64,000 nt of DNA, from assembly GCF_000340435.2 (NCBI RefSeq), contig NZ_CP011883.2:1596687-1660686 (forward strand). Reading direction: 5' to 3'. The position numbers and the translations under genes were made by a program. Under the pieces are notes generated by a model. The model searched no databases. It was not told the DNA's origin and saw only the letters and a program-made list of their open reading frames with translations. Within the stretch, counting starts at the first letter, position 1, and each line of letters begins with the position of its first letter. This document shows, in pieces, positions 33,378 to 41,491 of this stretch. The stretch comes from Mycobacterium haemophilum DSM 44634 (GTDB lineage: Bacteria > Actinomycetota > Actinomycetes > Mycobacteriales > Mycobacteriaceae).

Positions 33378-33500
33378 GGCTCCTCCGTTCTAGCAGTGCC
33401 TACACTGTCTCAGACGTCAGTGGTTTTCGCCTTGTTCCCCAGCTGTTATCGGGTGTGTCGTTTCTCACGCATTTCGACCCGTCGGGGCATGGTAGCTAAC

Positions 33501-33884
33501 ATGGCCTCGGTTCCCGGCGTACTGGTACATCTCTGCGGTGCGGAGGAATGGTCGCGTGCCCGCAGCCGCGGCGGGATTCATCTCGACGGGTGCGGTGCGG
33601 CGAGCAAGGCCGCGTTCATCCACCTATCGACGCTTGAGCAAGTACACCTGCCGGCTAACCGGCTGTACCGCAGCCGCACCGACCTGATTTTGTTGTATAT
33701 CGATCCGAGCGAACTCGACTCCCCGGTGCGTTGGGAGCCTGGAGTTGCCACGGATCCCGAGTCAATGCTCTTCCCGCATCTGTACGGTCCGTTGCCGGTG
33801 CGCGCTGTGATCAGGGTGACCCCGTACCTGCCGGGCCCCGATGGCACCTTCCCGCCGGTCGCGGGATTTCAGGACGCCACGTAG
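33501..33884 (+). CDS. DUF952 protein (Rv2705c-like)
   Basis: The 127-residue protein belongs to DUF952, a fold related to ADP-ribosyl-binding or glutathione-like domains of unknown activity. It reads LVHLCGAEEWSRARSRGGI, AAFIHLSTLEQVHLPANRLY, LILLYIDPSELDSPVRWEPG and FPHLYGPLPVRAVIRVTPY, covering the whole domain. ATG 33501 (MASVPG) matches the M. tuberculosis start; ATG 33489 in the same frame is possible. Its 3' end overlaps the convergent RidA gene by 16 bases. Confidence 0.88.
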   Translation: MASVPGVLVHLCGAEEWSRARSRGGIHLDGCGAASKAAFIHLSTLEQVHLPANRLYRSRTDLILLYIDPSELDSPVRWEPGVATDPESMLFPHLYGPLPVRAVIRVTPYLPGPDGTFPPVAGFQDAT

Positions 33885-34246
33885 GCGTCAGCTTCTATCT
33901 CCACCAACAAGTCAGGTGCGATCAGCGCGGACACTTCAACCATTGTGGCTACCGGACGTATCTGACCGAAAACCTGTGCGTGCACTTCTCCGACCTCGCG
34001 CCAGCGCGATATATCTGTCACATAGATACGAGTACGGACGACGTCGGTGAGCGCCGCCCCTGCCTGTTCGAGCGCACTTTCGATGCGGCGCAAAGCGTCT
34101 CGCGTCTGGGCGGCAATATCACCGGCCGGTCCGGCGCCGGTAGTCCCAGCCACTGAGACGTGCGGGCCCACCCGCACCGCGCGTGAGTAACCGACCACTG
34201 ATTCGAAATCCGATCCGGACGAGACACTGTTGCGGCTGACAGGCAT
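33869..34246 (-). CDS. RidA/YjgF-family protein (Rv2704-like)
   Basis: RidA proteins hydrolyse reactive enamine/imine intermediates of amino-acid metabolism. The 125-residue product has the family core: YSRAVRVGPHVSVAGTTG, GDIAAQTRDALRRIESALEQ, VVRTRIYVTDISRWREVG and VEVSALIAPDLLVEIEADAY. The Arg in VVRTRIYVT and the C-terminal Glu are in the expected places. ATG 34246 (MPVSRNSV) fits. It lies downstream of sigA on the same strand, separated by 331 bases. Confidence 0.9.
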   Translation of the reverse strand: MPVSRNSVSSGSDFESVVGYSRAVRVGPHVSVAGTTGAGPAGDIAAQTRDALRRIESALEQAGAALTDVVRTRIYVTDISRWREVGEVHAQVFGQIRPVATMVEVSALIAPDLLVEIEADAYVAS

Positions 34247-34577
34247 GCGATCACAGTAGCCTGGGGTGCGGAACCTGGCGACGAGCAGCTCACGAAACAT
34301 GTTCGACGACAAGCGGTTACACGGCTCTGCCGGCGGGGGTAGCGGGGAAGACGAGCCGCTGTTACCAGGCGGACTTGTCCGGGCAAGGCCGTGGTCTCGG
34401 GGTAGCGGTGTGCCTTGAATATCGTTGCTTAAGCCGCACCGAAAGTGGGCATCGATGTCGGTCAACGACGCGTGGGTTCGGAGGCAGCCGTGAACCAAGA
34501 GTAGGCGGCCACGGCTGTGGGCCCCTCATGACACCGCACTGAGCGGCTGGTCCGAAGCGCTTTATAGGGTGTGCTGC
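34247..34577. other. Spacer between sigA and RidA gene
   Basis: No gene is visible. The stretch could hold the sigA terminator and the RidA promoter, but I see no strong hairpin. Confidence 0.4.
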
Positions 34578-36143
34578 TCAGTCCAGGTAGTCGCGCAAGA
34601 CCTGGGAACGGCTGGGGTGGCGCAACTTCGACATCGTCTTGGACTCGATCTGACGGATGCGTTCGCGGGTCACGCCGTAGACTTGGCCGATTTCGTCGAG
34701 GGTGCGGGGCTGGCCGTCGGTGAGGCCGAAGCGTAGCCGTACTACACCGGCCTCGCGCTCTGAGAGGGTCTCCAGCACCGACTGCAGCTGGTCTTGCAGC
34801 AACGTAAACGACACCGCGTCGACGGCCACCACCGCTTCACTGTCTTCGATGAAATCGCCCAGCTGACTGTCGCCCTCATCGCCGATGGTCTGATCCAACG
34901 AGATCGGTTCGCGGGCATATTGCTGGATCTCGAGCACCTTCTCAGGGGTGATGTCCATCTCTTTGGCGAGCTCTTCAGGCGTGGGCTCGCGGCCGAGGTC
35001 CTGCAGCAGTTCGCGCTGAATGCGGCCGAGCTTGTTGATCACCTCGACCATGTGGACCGGGATGCGGATGGTGCGGGCTTGGTCAGCCATGGCGCGGGTG
35101 ATGGCCTGGCGGATCCACCACGTCGCATAGGTCGAGAACTTGTACCCCTTGGTGTAGTCGAACTTCTCGACCGCCCGGATCAGGCCCAGGTTGCCTTCCT
35201 GGATCAGGTCGAGGAACGCCATCCCGCGGCCGGTGTAGCGCTTGGCCAGCGAAACCACCAGCCGCAGGTTGGCTTCCAACAGATGGTTTTTCGCGCGGTC
35301 GCCGTCGCGGCAGATCCATGACATGTCACGGCGCTGCGCCGCCGGCAGCTTCTCCCCGCGCTCGGCCCATTCTGACATCAGTTGGGTGGCGTACAGACCG
35401 GCTTCGATCCGCTTCGCCAGCTCGACCTCTTCCTCGGCGTTGAGCAGGGCCACCTTGCCGATCTGTTTGAGGTAGGCGCGAACCGAGTCCGCCGAGGCGG
35501 TGAGCTCGGCATCCTTGCGGGCCTGCCGCAAGGCTTCGGATTCGTCTTCGTCCCAGACGAAATCGCCGGAGGCCTTGTCTTTTTCGGTCGGTTCAGGGAT
35601 CTCTTCGTCATCATCGGTGGCAGCTTCGCCGGTCTCGGCGGCCGGGGTGGCTTCGCCATCCTCGGTGTCGCCAGGGTCGACGTCGGTTGCTACGTCGTCG
35701 TCTTCGAGGTCGTCGAGACCGAGGTCGGCGGGGTCGATGTCGATGTCCTCGCCGGGTTCAACGTCGAGGTCCGGTTCGGCGTCGAGGTCGTCGGCAGCGG
35801 CGTCGGAGTCGAGGGCGTCCAGGGTGGCCTCGGGATCGTCCAGGGCGTCTTTGGCTGCCGCGGCTTTGGTCGTGTGGCCCCGAGTGGACGGTGCCTTTGC
35901 ATCGGTGCTTTTGGTCGACGCGCGGGCCTTCTTCTTAGCGTCGCCTGCCCCGGCGGCCTGGGGCGGCGTCGCGGATTTGGTGGCCCGGGATGCTGTCTTG
36001 GATGTTGTCTTGGTGGCTCGTTTTGCGGGGGCGGAGCCATTCGCGGCCTTCGCCGCCGATCGCTTGGCAGGGGCCGCGGGCGTCTTGGTGGCGGTGCGCT
36101 TCACCGGCTGATCGGTTGCCGGACTTGTCTTAGTCGCTGCCAC
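34578..36143 (-). CDS. sigA: Primary sigma factor SigA
   Basis: SigA is the essential housekeeping sigma factor. The 521-residue product has the long mycobacterial N-terminal region: a Lys/Ala/Pro-rich part (KRTATKTPAAPAKRSAAKAA) and an Asp/Glu-rich part (DAEPDLDVEPGEDIDIDPAD). The conserved core follows (DFVWDEDESEALRQARKDAE), then sigma-2 (GLIRAVEKFDYTKGYKFSTY), and sigma-4 with the helix-turn-helix (VTRERIRQIESKTMSKLRHP). GTG 36143 (VAATKTSPATD) matches the M. tuberculosis start. Differences from M. tuberculosis concentrate in the disordered N-terminus. Confidence 0.96.
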   Translation of the reverse strand: MAATKTSPATDQPVKRTATKTPAAPAKRSAAKAANGSAPAKRATKTTSKTASRATKSATPPQAAGAGDAKKKARASTKSTDAKAPSTRGHTTKAAAAKDALDDPEATLDALDSDAAADDLDAEPDLDVEPGEDIDIDPADLGLDDLEDDDVATDVDPGDTEDGEATPAAETGEAATDDDEEIPEPTEKDKASGDFVWDEDESEALRQARKDAELTASADSVRAYLKQIGKVALLNAEEEVELAKRIEAGLYATQLMSEWAERGEKLPAAQRRDMSWICRDGDRAKNHLLEANLRLVVSLAKRYTGRGMAFLDLIQEGNLGLIRAVEKFDYTKGYKFSTYATWWIRQAITRAMADQARTIRIPVHMVEVINKLGRIQRELLQDLGREPTPEELAKEMDITPEKVLEIQQYAREPISLDQTIGDEGDSQLGDFIEDSEAVVAVDAVSFTLLQDQLQSVLETLSEREAGVVRLRFGLTDGQPRTLDEIGQVYGVTRERIRQIESKTMSKLRHPSRSQVLRDYLD

Positions 36144-36320
36144 ATACACCCCTTCGGTCGGACTCACTTCCGGCGGGTTTGGGCATGCGTAACCGAAAGT
36201 GTCTGCTATGTCGAATGTCGGCGTTGATATCAGCGTGAGTACTCGCGCGCTATCGGTCGGGCGACCGCCGATGACCATTGTAACGGTGGTGCGCGCCCGG
36301 ACTGCCCCACCGGGCAAAAT

Positions 36321-37142
36321 TCAGTGCGTCACATCCGCGGTGGCAGCCATGGCAGCGCCGACTATGCCGGCCGTGTTCTGCAGGGCGGCGGCCACCACCG
36401 GGGTGCGGTTTTCGAGCAGTGGTATCCATCTGTCGGCCTTGCGGCTGATACCGCCGCCGGCAATGAACAGGTCAGGCCACATCGCGTTTTCGATGGCGAC
36501 CAGCACCCTCGTTACCTGCTTGGCCCATGTTTTGTAGCTCCACTCGTACTTGTCTTTGATGGACGACGCCGCTCGTTGTTCGGCCTCCTTACCGCCGATC
36601 TCCAGATGCCCGAACTCGGTGTTAGGAATCAGCTTCCCGTTGTGGATCACTGCGGACCCGATCCCGGTACCGAAGGTGAGCAGCACAATCAGGCCAGAGT
36701 TGTTTTTGCCCGCCCCGTAGCGCTCCTCAGCAAGCCCAGCCGCATCCGCATCATTGAGAATCGTGACTTCCTGGCCGTTCAGCTCAGCGCTGATGACGTC
36801 GCGGGCGTTGGTGCCAATCCAGGAGTCGTCCACGTTGGCCGCCGTTCGGACGACGCCGTGGGTGACGACGCCGGGATAGGTCACCCCGAGGGGATCGGTC
36901 CATCCGAACGCGTTGACGACCTCGGCGATGGTCTTGGCGACCGCCAATGGGGTAGCCGGTTGCGGGGTGAGCAGTTTGATGCGGTCACCAATCAGCTGCC
37001 CGGTGTCGAAGTCGACGATGCCGCCCTTGATGCCGCTGCCGCCGACGTCGATGCCGAATCCACGGCGCCGTGGATTCGCACCGGCCGTGCTGCTCGGGGG
37101 AGAGGTCTTGGGCGTATCCGCGGTCGCGTCGGTGGTCGTCAT
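36321..37142 (-). CDS. ppgK: Polyphosphate glucokinase
   Basis: PpgK phosphorylates glucose with polyphosphate or ATP. The 273-residue ROK-type protein has the phosphate-1 motif FGIDVGGSGIKGGIVDFDTG, VGVTYPG-type substrate strand (GVTYPGVVTHGVVRTAANVD), the catalytic Asp in ILNDADAAGLAE and LLTFGTGIGSAVIHNG. ATG 37142 has GAGGAG seven bases upstream. Downstream of it lies sigA on the same strand. The promoter side holds the 76-bp repeat array. Confidence 0.95.
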   Translation of the reverse strand: MTTTDATADTPKTSPPSSTAGANPRRRGFGIDVGGSGIKGGIVDFDTGQLIGDRIKLLTPQPATPLAVAKTIAEVVNAFGWTDPLGVTYPGVVTHGVVRTAANVDDSWIGTNARDVISAELNGQEVTILNDADAAGLAEERYGAGKNNSGLIVLLTFGTGIGSAVIHNGKLIPNTEFGHLEIGGKEAEQRAASSIKDKYEWSYKTWAKQVTRVLVAIENAMWPDLFIAGGGISRKADRWIPLLENRTPVVAAALQNTAGIVGAAMAATADVTH

Positions 37143-37182
37143 CGCAATCTCCTCGGCGAGACTTGGTTGTCCGCTCACCATA

Positions 37183-37481
37183 GCCCGGCGACGATGCAGG
37201 CTGTGCCTGTTGAGGAGTCGGGCAATCGGGCCTGGGCCCGGCGACGATGCAGGCTGTGCCTGTTGTGGGGGTCCCCCCGCTTGCGGGGGAGAGTCGGGCA
37301 ATCGGGCCTGGGCCCGGCGACGATGCAGGCTGTGCCTGTTGTGGGGGTCCCCCCGCTTGCGGGGGAGAGTCGGGCAATCGGGCCTGGGCCCGGCGACGAT
37401 GCAGGCTGTGCCTGTTGTGGGGGTCCCCCCGCTTGCGGGGGAGAGTCGGGCAATCGGGCCTGGGCCCGGCGACGATGCGAG
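37183..37481. repeat. 76-bp tandem array with one hairpin-free 53-bp unit
   Basis: Units begin GCCCGGCGACGATGCAGGCT at 37183, 37236, 37312 and 37388, with a truncated fifth at 37464. The first is 53 bases; the next three are 76 bases and identical. The 23 extra bases form the hairpin GGGGGTCCCCCCGCTTGC plus GGGGG. The 53-base unit looks like the form before hairpin insertion. The core GGCGACGATGCAG is shared with the MIRU-like elements. It lies between divergent ppgK and suhB. Confidence 0.92.
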
Positions 37482-37524
37482 TTGGGGATCTGGCATCTCG
37501 CGGCGACTGTGATGCGATAGTCCG

Positions 37525-38400
37525 GTGACACGACCTGACACCGATCCCGTGCAGCTGCGCTGCGTAGCCGAATCACTGGCCGCCGAGGCCGCCGCCTTCG
37601 TGCGCCGTCGCCGAGCTGAGGTGTTCGGCACGGACCTGGGCGCCGCCGGCGGCGGCGCGGTACGGGCGAAGAGCACCCCAACCGATCCGGTGACCATCGT
37701 CGACACCGAGACAGAACGCTTGCTGCGTGATCGGCTCGCTCAACTACGGCCCGGTGACCCGATCCTTGGGGAGGAAGGGGGCGGGCCCACCGATCTGACC
37801 GCCACGCCCGCAGGCACGGTCACCTGGGTGCTTGACCCCATCGATGGCACGGTGAATTTCGTCTACGACATCCCGGCCTATGCGGTGTCGGTCGCAGCCC
37901 AGGTTGACGGCGCGTCGGTGGCCGGCGCGGTCGCTGAAGTCGTTGCGGGTCGGCTGTATTCGGCGGCGAGCGGTCTCGGCGCGCATGTCACCGACGAGCA
38001 GGGGACACAGGTGCTGCGATGCAGCGCCGTCGATGATTTGTCGATGGCGCTGCTGGGCACTGGCTTCGGGTACTCGGCGGGGCGGCGCGTCACCCAGGCG
38101 GCGTTGTTGGCTCAGATGCTGCCGGTGGTCCGTGATGTACGTCGCATCGGTTCGGCGGCGCTAGACCTCTGCATGGTCGCGGCGGGTCAGCTGGATGCCT
38201 ATTACGAGCATGAGGTGCAGGTGTGGGACTGCGCGGCTGGTGCGTTGATCGCGGCGGAAGCGGGGGCCTGTGTGCAGTTGCCCACGCGGAACGGGCCGGT
38301 GGGCGGTGCCGGATTGGTGGTCGCTGCCGCGCCTGGAATCGCCGACGCGCTGTTGGCTGCCTTGCAGCGATTCAACGGCCTGGCGCCGATCCCGGATTGA
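37525..38400 (+). CDS. suhB: Inositol-1-monophosphatase SuhB
   Basis: SuhB hydrolyses inositol-1-phosphate to inositol, a precursor of phosphatidylinositol mannosides and mycothiol. The 291-residue protein has the metal-binding motifs GEEGGG, WVLDPIDGTVNFVYDIPAYA and QVWDCAAGALIAAEAGA. The motif DPIDGT is the IMPase signature. GTG 37525 is the start and follows TCCG with a weak ribosome site; the length agrees with the 290-residue M. tuberculosis protein. It is divergent from ppgK. Confidence 0.94.
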   Translation: MTRPDTDPVQLRCVAESLAAEAAAFVRRRRAEVFGTDLGAAGGGAVRAKSTPTDPVTIVDTETERLLRDRLAQLRPGDPILGEEGGGPTDLTATPAGTVTWVLDPIDGTVNFVYDIPAYAVSVAAQVDGASVAGAVAEVVAGRLYSAASGLGAHVTDEQGTQVLRCSAVDDLSMALLGTGFGYSAGRRVTQAALLAQMLPVVRDVRRIGSAALDLCMVAAGQLDAYYEHEVQVWDCAAGALIAAEAGACVQLPTRNGPVGGAGLVVAAAPGIADALLAALQRFNGLAPIPD

Positions 38401-38403
38401 GCA

Positions 38404-39054
38404 TCAGCAGCTGTTGGCGTGGATCTTTTGCAGCAGTGCAGGATCTGACGGTTCGGTGGCGCCGGGACGCAGGCTGGCCAGCACGGCGTCGATGTCGTCG
38501 TTGTGCGCCAGCGCAGTGAAGTCGGTGCCGAGCGCAAGGTCAACCGAGTCGTCGGCGCGGCTGTCGTGCAGCAACTCGGTGCATGGCGCCACCAGCCACA
38601 CGGCGGCCGCGGTGGCTTGCCCGGCGGTACCGAAACGGATCTGACCTTGGCAGTTCAGTCGGGTGTCGGCGTAGATCGGGTCGTTGGCGGCGGTTGGCTG
38701 GGTGAAGCCCAGATCCCGCAGTGCGCCGGCGATGTCGGCGGCTTGACCGCCCCGGCCGCTGGCATTGAGCACGCGGACCTTGGTGTCGCTGAGTTTAGCG
38801 GGAGTGACGTCGGTCATCTCTGTCCGTGACACCTGTTCGCCGAGCTGGGTCGGTGCCGACCCGACCGGCTGCGTAGGCGGGTTACACGCTTCGGCCTCAC
38901 GAACCTTCGCCGGTCGGGTGAGTGCAATAGTCCACGCCACACCCGTCGCTATGACTAAGAACACCACCACGAAGACGGCAGGGCGGGCATTGCGTCGCCG
39001 AAAGGGCCGACCGTGCTTGTCGAAAGCGGTACCCTCGGTGATTTGTGCGACCAC
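38404..39054 (-). CDS. cei: Cell envelope integrity protein Cei
   Basis: The M. tuberculosis ortholog (Rv2700) is needed for envelope integrity and virulence. The 216-residue product has a short cytoplasmic start, one transmembrane helix at about 25-45 (PAVFVVVFLVIATGVAWTIA), and an extracytoplasmic LytR_C-type domain (KVRVLNASGRGGQAADIAGA, LRDLGFTQPTA) with paired Cys residues (LNCQGQ, APCTEL, ANSC). Length equals the M. tuberculosis protein. It converges with suhB, three bases between stops. Confidence 0.93.
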   Translation of the reverse strand: MVAQITEGTAFDKHGRPFRRRNARPAVFVVVFLVIATGVAWTIALTRPAKVREAEACNPPTQPVGSAPTQLGEQVSRTEMTDVTPAKLSDTKVRVLNASGRGGQAADIAGALRDLGFTQPTAANDPIYADTRLNCQGQIRFGTAGQATAAAVWLVAPCTELLHDSRADDSVDLALGTDFTALAHNDDIDAVLASLRPGATEPSDPALLQKIHANSC

Positions 39055-39240
39055 AGCTGCACTCTAAACGCACTGTTCGACACCGAGCACAAGGGTCAAA
39101 ATGGTGATGTGACGTAAATCACACTCGAATGGGCAAGAATAAGGGCACGAATCGTTTGGTGGATGCGTTCGACGCTGGTACAAAGCGTTGCTTGAGGTTA
39201 TGAGGGCCTTGAGGTTACGAAGGCATAGAGGGGATAGGAC

Positions 39241-39543
39241 ATGCCTACCGACTATGACGCTCCGCGGCGGACCGAGACTGACGACGTCTCAGAAGACTCG
39301 CTGGAGGAGCTGAAAGCACGACGGAACGAAGCGGCGTCGGCGGTGGTCGACGTGGACGAATCCGAATCCGCTGAATCTTTCGAGCTGCCTGGAGCCGATC
39401 TTTCTGGTGAAGAGCTGTCGGTCCGCGTTATACCGAAGCAGGCTGACGAGTTCACCTGCTCAAGCTGCTTCCTGGTACAACACCGCAGCCGGCTAGCCAG
39501 CGAGAAGAACGGCGTCATGATCTGCACCGACTGCGCGGCTTGA
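39241..39543 (+). CDS. DUF4193 protein (Rv2699c-like)
   Basis: A 100-residue actinobacterial protein with an acidic disordered start (MPTDYDAPRRTETDDVSEDS, LEELKARR) and a C-terminal zinc-ribbon-like end (FTCSSCFLVQHRSRLA, MICTDCAA): four Cys in two CxxC pairs. Role unknown; the ribbon suggests a nucleic-acid or protein partner, perhaps in transcription. It lies divergent from cei after a 186-base promoter region. Confidence 0.92.
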   Translation: MPTDYDAPRRTETDDVSEDSLEELKARRNEAASAVVDVDESESAESFELPGADLSGEELSVRVIPKQADEFTCSSCFLVQHRSRLASEKNGVMICTDCAA

Positions 39544-39547
39544 TCGG

Positions 39548-40033
39548 TCAGCTTCGTAATGCCGACAGCACCCGCTCCGGGTGCCGACAACTCACCAGCC
39601 AGTACGGCGTCGGGTCGTCCGGGTCATCGAGGACCACCAGAATCATCGGCCCGACCCACGCCCGGTGCAGCACATAGGCCGCTGGGTCCAGTTGGCGGCC
39701 GAGCGCTGCCGACTTGGCTGAGCGCGAGACTTCGGCTGACCGGGCGATCACGTTGACGGGCAGATGCGCGTCTCCCGCCCGCAGTTCGACGCTGCCCCCA
39801 AGGGCAGCGTCCGCCGTGACCTGGATCTCAATCCGGCCCAACCACAGTAGTGTCCCGGCCGCCGCCGTGAACAGCGTTGCAAACGGTATCCAGCTGGGTA
39901 GGGCGGCAACACCCAAGTTGACTTCGAACGCGATGAGCGCGGCCAGCGCGAAGGCCAACGGCCACCACCACCATGGCACCCACAATCGCTCGCGGTATCG
40001 CACGCTGCGCGGTGCGACGTGGGTACCGGACAC
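39548..40033 (-). CDS. DUF3093 membrane protein (Rv2698-like)
   Basis: The 161-residue product has two transmembrane helices (WWWWPLAFALAALIAFEVNL, PFATLFTAAAGTLLWLG), followed by a small beta-rich domain (VELRAGDAHLPVNVIARSAE, WVGPMILVVLDDPDDPTPYW). Function unknown. GTG 40033 is the start. It is divergent from dut with only 25 bases between starts, so the two promoters must overlap each other's coding regions. Confidence 0.88.
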   Translation of the reverse strand: MSGTHVAPRSVRYRERLWVPWWWWPLAFALAALIAFEVNLGVAALPSWIPFATLFTAAAGTLLWLGRIEIQVTADAALGGSVELRAGDAHLPVNVIARSAEVSRSAKSAALGRQLDPAAYVLHRAWVGPMILVVLDDPDDPTPYWLVSCRHPERVLSALRS

Positions 40034-40058
40034 GCGGTCAAGGGTAGTCTGTGGCCCC

Positions 40059-40523
40059 GTGTCGACCAGTCTGGCCGTTGTCCGCCTTGACCCCGAGCTC
40101 CCGCTCCCCAGCCGAGCCCATGACGGCGATGCCGGGGTCGATCTCTATAGCGCCGAAGACGTCAAGCTGGCACCCGGGCATCGTGCCCTGGTGCGGACGG
40201 GTTTGGCGGTCGCTATCCCGTTCGGAATGGTCGGATTGGTCCACCCGCGTTCGGGATTGGCCGCGCGGGTGGGGCTTTCCATCGTCAACAGTCCGGGCAC
40301 CATCGACGCGGGTTATCGCGGCGAGATCAAGGTTGCGCTGATTAACCTGGACCCAGTGGAGCCCATCGTGGTCCATCGCGGCGACCGTATAGCCCAATTG
40401 CTCGTGCAGCGGGTTGAGTTGGTCGAGCTGGTTGAGGTCTCGTCGTTCGACGAGGCTGGACTGGCCGAGACATCCCGTGGCGATGGTGGTCACGGTTCCT
40501 CGGGCGGACATGCGAGTTTGTGA
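40059..40523 (+). CDS. dut: dUTP diphosphatase Dut
   Basis: Dut hydrolyses dUTP to dUMP, limiting uracil in DNA. The 154-residue protein has the five trimeric dUTPase motifs: AHDGDAGVDLYS, VHPRSGLAARVGLSIVN, GTIDAGYRGEIKVALIN, GDRIAQLLVQ and the C-terminal arm RGDGGHGSSGGHASL. Length equals M. tuberculosis Dut. GTG 40059 (VSTSLAVVRLDPELPLPS) is the start. Its TGA at 40521-40523 overlaps the GTG of a repeat-built small ORF. Confidence 0.95.
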   Translation: MSTSLAVVRLDPELPLPSRAHDGDAGVDLYSAEDVKLAPGHRALVRTGLAVAIPFGMVGLVHPRSGLAARVGLSIVNSPGTIDAGYRGEIKVALINLDPVEPIVVHRGDRIAQLLVQRVELVELVEVSSFDEAGLAETSRGDGGHGSSGGHASL

Positions 40524-40672
40524 CCGCCGGCGACGATGCAGAGCGAAGCGATGAGGAGGAGCGGCGCGTGGGTGGCGCCGGCGACGATGCAGAGCGAAGC
40601 GATGAGGAGGAGCGGCGCGTGGGTGGCGCCGGCGACGATGCAGAGCGAAGCGATGAGGAGGAGCGGCGATGA
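40520..40672 (+). CDS. Small ORF made of three MIRU-like repeats, 50 aa
   Basis: GTG 40520 overlaps the dut stop (GTGA), and the frame runs through three 51-base repeats to TGA 40670-40672, which overlaps the next gene's ATGATG start. The product is three copies of GDDAERSDEEERRVGGA (last one truncated): an acidic/basic peptide of 17-residue periods. The unit length divisible by three keeps the frame. Known MIRU elements in mycobacteria show exactly this coupling to flanking genes. Whether the peptide has a role, or just carries ribosomes from dut to the next gene, is unknown. Confidence 0.55.
   Translation: MTAGDDAERSDEEERRVGGAGDDAERSDEEERRVGGAGDDAERSDEEERR
40526..40668 (+). repeat. Three MIRU-like tandem repeats of 51 bp
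   Basis: Units begin GCCGGCGACGATGCAGAGCG at 40526, 40577 and 40628. The first two are 51 bases; the third lacks the last segment because the downstream gene begins. Each ends GATGAGGAGGAGCGGCG, with GGAGG placed to serve as a ribosome site. The array is within the dut to DUF3710 operon. Copy number probably varies between strains. Confidence 0.92.
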
Positions 40673-41451
40673 TGGCCGCATTCGGTAGACGCAAAGCCAA
40701 AGACGACAAAGACAGCGCCAGCCGCGCGTTGACCGAATCCGCAGAACCCGAAGACACTGAGCTACCAGCGGCCAACGAGCCCCACTCCGAAGAGTTGGAC
40801 GAGCTGGAGGGCCCGTTCGACATCGACGACTTCGAGGATCCCGCGGTCGCCGAGCTAGCCCGACTTGATTTGGGCTCCGTGCTGATTCCCCTGCCGGAGG
40901 GGGGTCAGCTGCAGGTCGAGCTCACCGATGCCGGGGTGCCGAACGCGGTGTGGGTCGTCACACCCAACGGTCGTTTCACCATCGCTGCCTACGCGGCCCC
41001 TAAGACGGGTGGCCTATGGCGCGAGGTGGCCAGCGAACTCGCCGACTCGTTGCGCAACGACTCGGCCAAAGTCAGCATCAAAGATGGCCCGTGGGGGCGA
41101 GAAGTAGTTGGTACCGCCGCTGGCGTGGTCCGCTTCATCGGGGTCGACGGCTACCGCTGGATGATTCGCTGCGTGGTGAACGGCCCGCACGAGACCATCG
41201 ACGTGTTGAGCGAGGAGGCCCGCGCAGCGTTGGCGGATACCGTTGTTCGCCGTGGCGATACGCCCCTACCGGTGCGGACGCCGTTGCCGGTACAGCTGCC
41301 TGAGCCGATGGCCGCGCAGTTGCGGGAGGCCGCTGTAGCGCAGCAGGCCGCGCAACAAGCCGACGCGCAACAGCAATCACGCGAGCCGGCCCCACGTCGC
41401 GGTGCCGCGGGATCGGCGATGCAGCAGTTACGCAGCACGACGGGCGGCTAG
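40669..41451 (+). CDS. DUF3710 protein (Rv2696c-like)
   Basis: A 260-residue conserved actinobacterial protein of unknown function. A Lys/Asp-rich start (MMAAFGRRKAKDDKDSASR) precedes the DUF3710 domain (LDLGSVLIPLPEGGQLQVEL, WVVTPNGRFTIAAYAAPKTG, WREVASELADSLRNDSAKVS, GWMIR-type strand YRWMIRCVVNGPHETIDVL), and a Gln/Ala-rich tail. ATG 40669 directly follows a MIRU-like repeat whose GGAGG acts as ribosome site; a second ATG is at 40672. It is in the dut operon. Confidence 0.9.
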   Translation: MMAAFGRRKAKDDKDSASRALTESAEPEDTELPAANEPHSEELDELEGPFDIDDFEDPAVAELARLDLGSVLIPLPEGGQLQVELTDAGVPNAVWVVTPNGRFTIAAYAAPKTGGLWREVASELADSLRNDSAKVSIKDGPWGREVVGTAAGVVRFIGVDGYRWMIRCVVNGPHETIDVLSEEARAALADTVVRRGDTPLPVRTPLPVQLPEPMAAQLREAAVAQQAAQQADAQQQSREPAPRRGAAGSAMQQLRSTTGG

Positions 41452-41464
41452 TCTCGCTCCGGGA

Positions 41465-41478
41465 CGCGCCGCGGCGCG
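41465..41478. terminator. 14-base perfect palindrome between convergent genes
   Basis: CGCGCCGCGGCGCG is an exact palindrome in the 40-base gap between the stops of the DUF3710 gene and the hydrolase on the other strand. The site could end transcription in both directions, but the short loopless stem and missing U-tract make this uncertain. Confidence 0.45.
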
Positions 41479-41491
41479 CCTCTTCGCCGGG

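Noticed and set aside
37183..37481. 76-bp periodicity taken as CRISPR repeat-spacer units
   Set aside because: The whole 76 bases repeat exactly, including the would-be spacers; it is a tandem repeat.
36985..37512. Plus and minus ORFs with repeated RRRAQARLPDSPPQAGG-type units
   Set aside because: They run through the 76-bp array; the pattern is due to the repeat, not to a coding gene.
40490..40681. Minus-strand ORFs with repeated LLIASLCIVAG segments
   Set aside because: They are the antisense reading of the MIRU-like array; the periodic hydrophobic peptide is an artefact of the repeat.
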